Source: an uncultured Clostridia bacterium
Lineage (GTDB): Bacteria > Bacillota > Clostridia > Christensenellales > UBA1242
NCBI GenBank assembly: GCA_947623775.1
Contig: CANQHL010000047.1
Coordinates: forward strand, 1-9,038
Reading direction: 5' to 3'
DNA length: 9,038 bases
Numbering within the stretch: position 1 is the first letter of the stretch; every line of letters starts with the position of its first letter. The notes below the pieces were generated by a model. It was not told where the DNA came from. It searched no databases and saw nothing but the letters and a program-made list of their open reading frames with translations. Positions 1-5,870 of the stretch are shown here, in pieces. Made by a program: the position numbers and the translations under genes.

Positions 1-1225
1 TCTCAACAAATTTATAGTCGGGAACCCAATCTCCCCACTTCTTTAATTCCTCACTTCCCGTATAATCCTCTATATTTATCATGCGGTCAAAGCCTATTTC
101 ATCTGCGTTATGAGTTACGTCTCTGCCATAATATGTTCTTGTGTTGGCATGCACGTAAGTTGTGACTGCATTTTCATCATTACCCTTAAAAAGCCTAGGC
201 AGTGAATATGCAAAATTATATCCCTTCATTGCCGCACTCTTGAGTGATCTTGTTTTTGGCATGCTTCCAAGCAACGTTATTCCCTCACTGTTGTTTGTTC
301 TATTTCTAGCATGAAAATTGGAGAAATATATTGATGAATTGTTCCCCTGCATCATGCTCCACAATGTTGGTGTATATATTGGATCTATGGAAAATAAATC
401 TACGCTTTCCATTAATATAACAATTAAATTATCATTATATAATGGTGCCGAAGAGTCCCCCGCAACATAACCATCATCAATATATGTCTCATACTCATCT
501 TTTTGTTCGGGAGTGAGTTCCTGGCTGCTTACCATGTTTATCACTTCTTTTGTATAAAACCCAAAATGCCCAAATTTTTTATAGGCGTCAAGTTTAAATT
601 GAAAATTATCCCACAAATATTTATCACTTAACTCTATTTGATTTTCTGCAGTACTTGTATCATTCAGCGTACTTATTTGTGCCTGCATGAGCGTAAATGA
701 AAATGATTCAATAAGCAAGAAGAATGCAAGGGCAAGTATTGGAGATGAGAAATTTTTTACATGATACACACTTTTATTTTTTCTTGTGAAAATTATGGCA
801 CATGTTATAAACAAAACATAAAGCCCAACATTCATAACTAGTCCGCCCCAATCAAGTAAGTCAACTGAAAATGCGGCTTGCGCCTCCTTGCCTAATCTCA
901 ACAAGTCAAATGATAAAATGTCACCAAATATTGCAAAAAGTGTTGTATTTGCTATATTTATTATTGCATGTACAGCAAGTATAATGCAAAAAACAATCAA
1001 ATTTGCCTTTTTATTTCTAATTAAATATAAAACTCCGGCAATCATAACAATGATTGTAAAGTCAATTATAAAATATCGAGGAAATATCATCCTCTCTCCA
1101 CTTGAATCGGTAAAACCGAGATACAAAAAATTTGCAATTTCAAATAGGATAGAACACAAAATGAATGCAATAGGAATTATTATTCTGTTGGTTGAAATTT
1201 CTACCTCTTTTCGTTCCTTAGCCAC
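1..1225 (-). CDS. LtaS-like lipoteichoic acid synthase / phosphoglycerol transferase (sulfatase fold), C-terminus off the left edge
   Basis: This polytopic membrane protein probably transfers glycerol phosphate from phosphatidylglycerol onto a cell-surface polymer outside the membrane. Only the first 408 residues are present. Five hydrophobic segments lie at about 14-38, 51-70, 75-100, 128-147 and 161-180, the usual LtaS arrangement, followed by an extracellular sulfatase-type domain. Matches to staphylococcal LtaS include the metal-binding Glu in VILMES (E273), the catalytic Thr in RTNNSEG (T310, matching KTSDSE) and the HAN...YYGRD motif (H359, R368). The later Asp-His metal ligands lie beyond the edge. 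The start is GTG at 1225: an in-frame stop lies 33 bases upstream, no ATG intervenes, and GGAGG (1232-1236) sits 6 bases before it. A consensus promoter lies at 1261-1290. Whether the true substrate is LTA, a primer lipid or another glycan is not decidable here. Confidence 0.9.
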   Translation of the reverse strand, partial: MAKERKEVEISTNRIIIPIAFILCSILFEIANFLYLGFTDSSGERMIFPRYFIIDFTIIVMIAGVLYLIRNKKANLIVFCIILAVHAIINIANTTLFAIFGDILSFDLLRLGKEAQAAFSVDLLDWGGLVMNVGLYVLFITCAIIFTRKNKSVYHVKNFSSPILALAFFLLIESFSFTLMQAQISTLNDTSTAENQIELSDKYLWDNFQFKLDAYKKFGHFGFYTKEVINMVSSQELTPEQKDEYETYIDDGYVAGDSSAPLYNDNLIVILMESVDLFSIDPIYTPTLWSMMQGNNSSIYFSNFHARNRTNNSEGITLLGSMPKTRSLKSAAMKGYNFAYSLPRLFKGNDENAVTTYVHANTRTYYGRDVTHNADEIGFDRMINIEDYTGSEELKKWGDWVPDYKFVE

Positions 1226-1260
1226 TTTTAGCCTCCAAAAATTTTTAATTGTTAACTATA

Positions 1261-1290
1261 ATTATATTACCCAAATTTATCATTTGTCAA
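1261..1290 (-). promoter_or_regulatory. sigma-70/SigA promoter of the LtaS-like gene
   Basis: On the minus strand a perfect TTGACA (1285-1290) is followed after 18 bases by a perfect TATAAT (1261-1266). The expected transcription start near 1254 gives a leader of about 29 nt that contains the GGAGG ribosome binding site. This is the best-matching promoter in the window. Confidence 0.8.
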
Positions 1291-1339
1291 ATAATTAAAT
1301 TATAAAATTTTTGACTTTTTAATAAATTTTATTCATTTT

Positions 1340-1383
1340 ATAAAAAAAGAAAGCAACTAAAATGCTAATTGTTGCTCTTTTTA
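1340..1383 (-). terminator. Rho-independent terminator of the 76-aa gene
   Basis: AGCAAC (1352-1357) pairs with GTTGCT (1371-1376) across a 13-nt loop, and A/T pairs extend the stem outward past one mismatch. On the minus strand the stem is followed by a T-run (complement of 1342-1348). It lies about 80 nt past the stop codon of the 1460-1690 gene and before the LtaS promoter. The stretch between (1384-1459) shows nothing recognisable. Confidence 0.65.
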
Positions 1384-1459
1384 CTCTAAAAAATTTTAAT
1401 ATTTAAACAAAGATTAAATCGACTGGGGTAAATAACAAAATTTGAGTGCATAGAACAAG

Positions 1460-1690
1460 TTATTTTCCTTTTTGTTTCACATTGCCATCACTCTTATCAT
1501 CACTTGAATACGCCATAAGTAAATCTATGTACTGCTCCCAGGCATAATCCCTGATAGGCATGGGATTGTGCCCTTCAAAATACAAGACTAGTGCCGGACT
1601 TATTCCATTATATGAATCTACAAATCGATATCCCTTCAATTTTCCATCAAGAATAAGTCGCTTTGCTATACCATGATAATTATAATACAT
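1460..1690 (-). CDS. small conserved-looking protein of unknown function (76 aa)
   Basis: A soluble-looking 76-residue protein with no signal peptide, membrane segment or cysteine. Residues 1-60 look structured: a Tyr-rich start (MYYNYH), an amphipathic basic helix (IAKRLILDGKLKGYRF), then ISPALVLYF and PMPIRDYAWEQYIDLL. The last 15 residues are hydrophilic and Lys/Asp/Ser-rich. The start is supported by GAGGTGAAGGGG directly upstream of the ATG. Similar short proteins with ALVLYF and PMPIR blocks occur in gut Clostridia from memory, sometimes under the legacy name 'thermostable hemolysin delta-VPH'; that name is unverified and no hemolysin function is implied. No strong promoter is visible directly upstream, so it may be transcribed with the ZIP gene through the structured spacer at 1716-1821. 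A terminator follows at 1340-1383. Confidence 0.75.
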   Translation of the reverse strand: MYYNYHGIAKRLILDGKLKGYRFVDSYNGISPALVLYFEGHNPMPIRDYAWEQYIDLLMAYSSDDKSDGNVKQKGK

Positions 1691-1715
1691 GCTACCCCTT
1701 CACCTCTTTAATTAA

Positions 1716-1738
1716 AACCGCTTGATTTAACCGCTTGA
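1716..1738. repeat. two direct copies of a 10-base unit, period 13
   Basis: The unit AACCGCTTGA occurs at 1716-1725 and again at 1729-1738, with TTT between them. The CCGCT core of each copy is complementary to AGCGG at 1743-1747, the left arm of the adjacent four-way junction, so the repeats could compete with the junction's outer stem. The pair lies 26 bases upstream of the start codon of the 76-aa gene. Confidence 0.6.
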
Positions 1739-1741
1739 CCA

Positions 1742-1821
1742 CAGCGGAAGTGTGTGCATCCGCACACAAAAATTGCATAGCAATTTTTAAAATTTTAAGT
1801 GCCTTAAAATTTCTTCCGCTG
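1742..1821. other. 80-nt four-way-junction (cloverleaf) inverted-repeat element
   Basis: Nearly every base can pair. The outer stem is CAGCGGAAG (1742-1750) with CTTCCGCTG (1813-1821), 9 bp. Inside are three perfect hairpins: TGTGTGC/GCACACA (1751-1757 with 1762-1768, loop ATCC), AAAATTGC/GCAATTTT (1769-1776 with 1780-1787, loop ATA) and AAATTTTAAG/CTTAAAATTT (1790-1799 with 1803-1812, loop TGC). Only two bases (1788-1789) are unpaired at the junction. It lies between the ZIP stop codon and the start of the 76-aa gene. It is not a tRNA: no T-arm or anticodon-arm signatures are present and the loops are only 3-4 nt. No U-tract follows on either strand, so it is not a standard terminator. It may be a structured leader RNA, a REP/MITE-like mobile repeat or a DNA cruciform. 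No second copy lies in this window. Confidence 0.75.
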
Positions 1822-1875
1822 CACATGCGCTAATAAAATTAGTATCTAATAAATGATTTAATTTATACATAAATT

Positions 1876-2652
1876 TCATCCAAGTGCCACATCTAAAACC
1901 ATCATAACGACAAAGCCAATAATCAACCCCCAGCCACTTGCAGTAGATGGATGAGCGGCTTTTGCTTCAGGAATAAGTTCTTCCGCAACAACAAACAACA
2001 TACAACCTGCGGAAAAGGCAAGAAGCCACGGCAATAAAAATGAAAAAAATTTTGTAAGTATAATGCCAAGCACCGCCATTATAGGTTCCACGCCACCACT
2101 TAAAACACTGTAAAAAAATGCTTTCTTATTGCTTTTTAATTTATCTTTTAATGGCAAACTTATTGCACTGCTTTCTGGGAAATTTTGTATACCAATACCT
2201 ATAGCAAGCCAAAGAGCGGAGTAAAACAAGGAAATTTGTCCTCCAACATAGGCATTTCCAAATGCCAGCCCGACCGCTAACCCTTCGGGAATATTATGAA
2301 GTGTAACAGCCAAGAACAATTTAAAGGGAGTTGATAAATTAATGCTGCTGCTTTTCTTATTTAGAATTTTTGGAACTAATTTATCCATTAACACCAAAAA
2401 TAATGTTCCTAAAATTATTCCGACAGCTGCGGGCATAAAATTTAATCTCCCGAGTTCACTTGACTGCTCTATTGCCGGCAACAGCAGTGACCATATAGAT
2501 GAAGCAATCATTATACCAGAAGCGAAACCTAGAAATATGCTGTTGGTTTTTCCGCTAACATCTTTTCTGAATATAAAAACCACTCCACCGCCCAATGTTG
2601 ACATTAAAAAAATAAAAGATACGCCAATGATAGTTATTAATAAACTACTCAT
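1876..2652 (-). CDS. ZIP family divalent metal transporter, GufA-like subfamily (258 aa)
   Basis: An integral membrane permease that brings zinc, iron, manganese or similar divalent cations into the cytoplasm. Counting from the chosen start, about eight hydrophobic segments are visible. The signature metal-site helices are HNIPEGLAVG (H119, N120, P122, E123) in TM4 and GIQNFPESSA (Q156, N157, P159, E160) in TM5. The TM5 site has Gln where ZupT has His, which is usual in the GufA branch. Further acidic residues lie in GGVEP (E189) and in AEELIPEA near residues 224-228. The start is ATG at 2652, preceded by AAAGGAG; an in-frame ATG at 2694 would add 14 residues but lacks a ribosome binding site. 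Metal specificity cannot be assigned. The next gene downstream starts 185 bases away, beyond the four-way-junction element. Confidence 0.9.
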   Translation of the reverse strand: MSSLLITIIGVSFIFLMSTLGGGVVFIFRKDVSGKTNSIFLGFASGIMIASSIWSLLLPAIEQSSELGRLNFMPAAVGIILGTLFLVLMDKLVPKILNKKSSSINLSTPFKLFLAVTLHNIPEGLAVGLAFGNAYVGGQISLFYSALWLAIGIGIQNFPESSAISLPLKDKLKSNKKAFFYSVLSGGVEPIMAVLGIILTKFFSFLLPWLLAFSAGCMLFVVAEELIPEAKAAHPSTASGWGLIIGFVVMMVLDVALG

Positions 2653-2698
2653 TTTTTCTCCTTTGTAAACTTCCCCCATATACAATATAAACAAAAAA

Positions 2699-2728
2699 AT
2701 AAAAAATGTTACGATGTGACCTTGACAA
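2699..2728 (-). promoter_or_regulatory. possible promoter of the ZIP transporter gene
   Basis: Minus-strand TTGTCA (2723-2728, 5 of 6 to the -35 consensus) is followed after 18 bases by TTTTAT (2699-2704, 4 of 6). The position between the rnhB terminator and the ZIP start is right, but the -10 is poor and AT-rich alternatives lie closer to the gene. No Fur or Zur box was recognised. Confidence 0.3.
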
Positions 2729-2741
2729 GATATTAAACAAT

Positions 2742-2767
2742 AAAAAAGCGAAGTGTTTTCACTACGC
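2742..2767 (-). terminator. Rho-independent terminator of rnhB, overlapping its stop codon
   Basis: GCGTAGTG pairs with CACTTCGC across an AAAA loop on the minus strand (2760-2767 with 2748-2755, one T/T mismatch), followed by six T's (complement of 2742-2747). The rnhB stop TAG (2764-2762) is inside the first arm, so termination structure and stop codon share bases. Confidence 0.7.
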
Positions 2768-3361
2768 CCTTAAATCATCTTTCATATTTTTCAAGAATGT
2801 TTCTCTATGAATTTTGGATTTTCCATATTGCCTCAAAGCCTCATAGTGCATTTTAGTTCCATAGCCCTTGTGCTGAGCAAACCCATACTGAGGATATATC
2901 TCATCATATTTTTTCATCAACCTATCTCTATAAACTTTGGCAAGTATTGATGCTGCCGCAATGTTATATGAAAGAGTGTCTCCCTTTATAATATTATTTT
3001 GTGGCAATTGCGTATCAATTTTCATTGCATCAATCAAAATGCGTTCAGGCGTCACGCTTAATTTTTCAAGAGCCTTTTTCATTCCAAGTTTTGTCGCATT
3101 ATAAATGTTGATTTCATCTATAACTTTTTCATCAATTTCCACAATTGAATATGAAATAGCATTTTGAATTATTTTATCATATAAAAATTCTCGTTTTTTC
3201 TCACTAAGTTGTTTGCTATCGTTTATACCATCTATAACTTTTTCTTTCTCAAGTGGCATAATAACACACGCACAAACAACGGGCCCCGCAAGTGGTCCTC
3301 GTCCCGCCTCATCTATTCCTGCTATTAATTTTTCAGTAAAATTTTTCTCATAATCTAACAT
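2762..3361 (-). CDS. rnhB: ribonuclease HII (199 aa)
   Basis: A cytoplasmic endonuclease that cuts 5' of ribonucleotides in DNA:RNA duplexes, initiating removal of misincorporated ribonucleotides and of RNA primers. Length is normal for type 2 RNase H. Motifs in order: GIDEAGRGPLAGP (catalytic D17 and E18; GRG at 20-22, the loop that reads the ribose), NDSKQLS (48-53), ILIDAM (D111), KGDTLSYNIAAASILAKVYRD (D128 as fourth carboxylate) and YGFAQHKGYGTKMH. The D111-D128 spacing of 17 equals that of the Thermotoga enzyme as I recall it. No Shine-Dalgarno precedes the ATG. A TATAAT ends exactly 6 bases upstream, implying a leaderless transcript. The gene appears monocistronic, with its own terminator. 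Confidence 0.96.
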   Translation of the reverse strand: MLDYEKNFTEKLIAGIDEAGRGPLAGPVVCACVIMPLEKEKVIDGINDSKQLSEKKREFLYDKIIQNAISYSIVEIDEKVIDEINIYNATKLGMKKALEKLSVTPERILIDAMKIDTQLPQNNIIKGDTLSYNIAAASILAKVYRDRLMKKYDEIYPQYGFAQHKGYGTKMHYEALRQYGKSKIHRETFLKNMKDDLRA

Positions 3362-3367
3362 ACACTT

Positions 3368-3397
3368 ATTATAATGGATTTATTTTTTTTCTTGCAA
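3368..3397 (-). promoter_or_regulatory. rnhB promoter, predicted to give leaderless mRNA
   Basis: TTGCAA (3392-3397, 4 of 6) and a perfect TATAAT (3368-3373) are 18 bases apart on the minus strand. The -10 ends 6 bases before the ATG at 3361, so the standard start point falls on the A of the start codon. The absence of any purine-rich ribosome binding site between them agrees with this. Confidence 0.6.
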
Positions 3398-3430
3398 GAA
3401 AAATTTAAATTTTGTATGTTTTTAAATAAA

Positions 3431-4315
3431 TTAATTGTTATTTATAATATATTCAATAAACTTCTTTGTCGCCTGTGATGGTTCCTGAAAAGATGATTTT
3501 GCAAGTTTTATTTGAAAAATAGGCATTTTTTCCTTTATTTTTAATATTTTTAGCACTTTTTTATCTGATTTACTTAAAAATTCCTTAATAAAGAACCCGA
3601 CTCCGAGCCCACATTCGGTAAGCGTTTTTACAAGTTCTTGACTGACAACTTCGGTGGAATTTTCAAACACAACTCCATTTCTTTCTGCAAATAGATCAAA
3701 CATTTCTCTTGTACTTGAATTTTTACTTTGCAACACAAGTGGGAAATTGATTAAGTCTTTTATAGATATTGCCTGTGGAAATGAATAAAAATCACTGTTA
3801 TAAATAAAGCAATAGTGACATTCTTTTATGCTTATGCTTTCAAGCCTACTATTTTTAATATTCTCACTGTATATTACAACATCAAGTTTTCCTTTTTCAA
3901 GTGAGTCAAGTAGGTCACCAGTCAAGCCGTTGACAATTTCAATCTTTACATTTTTGTAATCTTTATGAAAATTCAAAAGCGGTTTTATCAAGACTTGCTT
4001 AGCAAGCATTGTAGATATACCTATACTTATTTTACCCTTTTGCAACTCACGATAATTCAAAAACTCGTCTTCACCTCTTTTTATGGTTTCTATTGCAATC
4101 TTTACATATTCAAAAAAACTTTTGCCCTCTTCAGTCAATGAAATTCCCTTATTTCCACGTTTGAAAAGTATGCCACCAAGTTCATCTTCAAGTTTTTTTA
4201 TGCTCTGAGAAACCGCCGGCTGGGAAATGTACAAATTTTTGCTTGCCCTGGTGATGTTCTCCTCTTTTGCGACCTCATAAAAAATTTTTAATAAGTCAAA
4301 ATCAATGTTTGACAT
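3431..4315 (-). CDS. LysR-family transcriptional regulator (294 aa)
   Basis: A DNA-binding regulator with the standard LysR layout and length. The winged helix-turn-helix occupies about residues 4-65 (IFYEVAKEENITRASKNLYI, then SQPAVSQSIKKLEDELG and LFKR, ending LTEEGK). A linker helix spans about 66-92. A periplasmic-binding-protein-like effector domain starts near KGKISIGIST (94-102). The start ATG is preceded by AAGGAGG with a 4-base gap. The gene is divergent from coaC, with 85 bases between the start codons, which could make it a local regulator of coaCB and of itself; a T-N11-A dyad lies in that gap. The effector is unknown. The region downstream of the stop (3362-3430) has only an A/T palindrome and no convincing GC-containing terminator. 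Confidence 0.93.
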   Translation of the reverse strand: MSNIDFDLLKIFYEVAKEENITRASKNLYISQPAVSQSIKKLEDELGGILFKRGNKGISLTEEGKSFFEYVKIAIETIKRGEDEFLNYRELQKGKISIGISTMLAKQVLIKPLLNFHKDYKNVKIEIVNGLTGDLLDSLEKGKLDVVIYSENIKNSRLESISIKECHYCFIYNSDFYSFPQAISIKDLINFPLVLQSKNSSTREMFDLFAERNGVVFENSTEVVSQELVKTLTECGLGVGFFIKEFLSKSDKKVLKILKIKEKMPIFQIKLAKSSFQEPSQATKKFIEYIINNN

Positions 4316-4333
4316 AAGCCCTCCTTATATACG

Positions 4334-4348
4334 ATATAACATTTATAT
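4334..4348. promoter_or_regulatory. candidate LysR-type operator (T-N11-A dyad)
   Basis: ATATA-ACATT-TATAT is a perfect 5-bp dyad with the T-N11-A form of LysR boxes. It lies between the lysR start and the coaC -35. In such AT-rich DNA a short dyad can arise by chance, so this rests mainly on position. Confidence 0.3.
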
Positions 4349-4350
4349 AT

Positions 4351-4379
4351 TTTACTTATACCACATTTTGTTGTATAAT
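4351..4379 (+). promoter_or_regulatory. coaCB promoter
   Basis: TTTACT (4351-4356, 4 of 6) and a perfect TATAAT (4374-4379) are separated by 17 bases. The expected start near 4386 leaves a leader of about 15 nt that holds AAGGAG (4388-4393) 7 bases before the coaC ATG. Confidence 0.7.
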
Positions 4380-4400
4380 GCAAGTGAAAGGAGAAGAAAT

Positions 4401-4943
4401 ATGATTAAAAATAAAAATATAGTTTTAGGAGTCTGTGGAGGTATTTCCGCTTATAAGTCAGCAAGCATCTTAAGTGCACTGAAAAAAAGAGGCGCAAATG
4501 TGTTTGTGATTATGACTAAAAACGCTTGTAAGTTTATATCCCCTCTTACATTCAGCACATTATCCAAAAACAATGTTGTCGTTGATTTATTTGACGAAGA
4601 AAACACATACGATATAAAACACATCAGACTTGCATCCATCGCTGATGCAATATTAATTGCACCAGCCACCGCAAACATCATAGGTAAAGTGGCAAATGGT
4701 ATTGGAGACGACGCCCTTTCCTCAACAGTCTTAGCCTGTAAGTCAAAAGTGATTTTTGCACCAGCAATGAATGTGAATATGTTTCATAACAAAATAGTTC
4801 AAGACAATATTTCAAAATTAAAAAATTATGGTTATAAATTTATAAATCCAGAAGTAGGCGAACTTGCCTGCGGAGTCGTAGACGAGGGAAAACTTGCAGG
4901 TACAAAAGATATTGTTGATTTTTTAGATGAGGAGTTGGTATGA
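4401..4943 (+). CDS. coaC: phosphopantothenoylcysteine decarboxylase (180 aa)
   Basis: A flavoprotein of the HFCD family that decarboxylates 4'-phosphopantothenoyl-L-cysteine to 4'-phosphopantetheine, the step after CoaB in coenzyme A synthesis. It is a stand-alone CoaC; in most bacteria this domain is fused to CoaB. Visible motifs: LGVCGGISAYK for FMN binding (9-19), the catalytic His in IKHIRLA (H74), APATANIIGK (88-96), APAMNVNM (N124) and the substrate-clamp Cys in ELACG (C157). These residues match E. coli Dfp His75, Asn125 and Cys158, each shifted by one. The start is ATG at 4401, with AAGGAG at the right distance. An in-frame ATG at 4305 would run through the promoter and overlap lysR, so it is not used. 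The stop codon overlaps the coaB start by 4 bases (ATGA). Confidence 0.95.
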   Translation: MIKNKNIVLGVCGGISAYKSASILSALKKRGANVFVIMTKNACKFISPLTFSTLSKNNVVVDLFDEENTYDIKHIRLASIADAILIAPATANIIGKVANGIGDDALSSTVLACKSKVIFAPAMNVNMFHNKIVQDNISKLKNYGYKFINPEVGELACGVVDEGKLAGTKDIVDFLDEELV

Positions 4944-5683
4944 AAGTGTTAATAACTGCAGGCGGAACAAGCGAAAAAATTGATAATGTTAGGAAAATAA
5001 CAAATTCTTCAAGTGGTATGCTTGGAAGCATAATTGCTAGTGAATTTTTAAATAATTTTGATAATATTGAAAAATTGTATTATTTATGCCCGAAAACCGC
5101 AAAAAAGCCGCCTTTTTCTAGTAAAATTTGCGAAATTAATGTCGAAAGTGTACAAAATGTTTATGATCAATTACATGAGATTTTGACAAATGAAAAAATA
5201 GATATAATCGTTCACAGCATGGCAATTTCCGATTATACAGTGCAAGCAGTGTCGTCAAGTGAAATTCTTGCAACAAATTTAGAGAATAAATCAAAAGAAG
5301 AAATTTTAAGCATTTTATCATCACCATCAATTTCAATTGATAACAGCAAAAAAATTTCCTCCAATCAAAAAGACTTGATTTTAAGACTTGTTCCTACGCC
5401 AAAAATCATCTCTAAACTTAAAAAATGGAGTCCAAATTGCATTTTAATTGGCTTTAAGCTTCTTTCCAATGTTGAGGAAAACGAATTGAAAAGCGTTGCA
5501 TATAAACTCCTTCAAAATAATAATTGCGATTTTGTTGTCGCAAACGATATTGCAAATATATCCCAAAAGAGTCACAAAGCCTTTATTATTGACAAAGACT
5601 TTAATCAAATAACCGCTTTTGATAAGTTAGATATTGCAAAGACATTATGTAATGTGATAAAAACTATCACAATCAAAAAGTGA
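4940..5683 (+). CDS. coaB: phosphopantothenate-cysteine ligase, monofunctional type (247 aa)
   Basis: Joins cysteine to 4'-phosphopantothenate after nucleotide activation, giving the substrate of the CoaC encoded just upstream. It has a Rossmann-like fold. Motifs: LITAGGTSEKID (4-15), ITNSSSG (20-26), IIVHSMAISDY (89-99), the KISS element (K138-S141) of the mobile lid, LVPTPKII (150-157), GFKLL (171-175) and VVANDI (199-204). The GFKLL and KISS forms and the unfused arrangement resemble the separate CoaB enzymes of streptococci and enterococci. The ATG lies inside the coaC stop (ATGA), with AGGAG 5 bases upstream, so the two are probably translationally coupled. The TGA stop sits inside the terminator stem that follows. 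Confidence 0.93.
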   Translation: MKVLITAGGTSEKIDNVRKITNSSSGMLGSIIASEFLNNFDNIEKLYYLCPKTAKKPPFSSKICEINVESVQNVYDQLHEILTNEKIDIIVHSMAISDYTVQAVSSSEILATNLENKSKEEILSILSSPSISIDNSKKISSNQKDLILRLVPTPKIISKLKKWSPNCILIGFKLLSNVEENELKSVAYKLLQNNNCDFVVANDIANISQKSHKAFIIDKDFNQITAFDKLDIAKTLCNVIKTITIKK

Positions 5684-5718
5684 GATAAACTTCTTTTGTT
5701 TTTCTCACTTTAATTTTT
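5677..5718. terminator. terminator of coaCB, likely bidirectional
   Basis: AAAGTGAGA (5677-5685) pairs perfectly with TCTCACTTT (5703-5711) around a 17-nt loop. A T-rich tract follows on the plus strand (5714-5718) and a T-run follows on the minus strand, so it can stop coaCB and also transcription from rubrerythrin. The coaB stop codon (5681-5683) lies in the first arm. Confidence 0.7.
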
Positions 5719-5743
5719 ATAATTTTCGCTCATGTTCTCCTCT

Positions 5744-5774
5744 CCCCACAAATTTTACAATTTGCGGGGACCCC
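5744..5774 (-). other. hairpin with GGGG/CCCC clamp between coaB and rubrerythrin
   Basis: Read on the minus strand, CCCCGCAAATT pairs with AATTTGTGGGG around GTAA (5759-5769 with 5744-5754): 11 positions with one G-U pair. On the plus strand that pair becomes an A/C mismatch, so the structure suits a minus-strand RNA. The left arm also overlaps the self-complementary GGGGTCCCC (5766-5774), which offers an alternative pairing. No T-run follows, so it is not a typical terminator. It lies 97 bases past the rubrerythrin stop; the rest of that spacer holds only a weak GTTG/CAAC hairpin near 5810. Confidence 0.55.
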
Positions 5775-5870
5775 ATAAAGCAAAGCAGGAGAAAAATTAG
5801 CCTAAATGGTTGTTTTTCAACGTTTTACAGCAAACACAGTATCACGAAGGTTTTCTTCAATCTAATTTTG

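Noticed and set aside
888..1298. Plus-strand open frame of 136 codons
   Set aside because: It lies antisense to the membrane-spanning half of the LtaS-like gene and across its promoter, lacks a good ribosome binding site, and its composition is the complement of hydrophobic codons.
1742..1821. Cloverleaf fold considered as a tRNA gene
   Set aside because: Loops are 3-4 nt, there is no seven-base anticodon loop, no GTTCRA T-arm sequence, no D-arm signature and no CCA or acceptor tail; only the shape resembles a tRNA.
2342..2668. Plus-strand open frame of 108 codons inside the ZIP gene
   Set aside because: It is fully antisense to a well-supported transporter with intact family motifs, and has no ribosome binding site.
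4305..4400. Upstream in-frame ATG at 4305 as the coaC start
   Set aside because: It would add 32 residues that read through the coaC promoter and overlap the lysR start. ATG 4401 has AAGGAG and matches Dfp numbering.
5744..5769. GC-clamped hairpin as the rubrerythrin terminator
   Set aside because: No T-run follows the stem on the minus strand (AGAGGAG follows). The AAAGTGAGA/TCTCACTTT hairpin at 5677-5711 is a better terminator for that direction.
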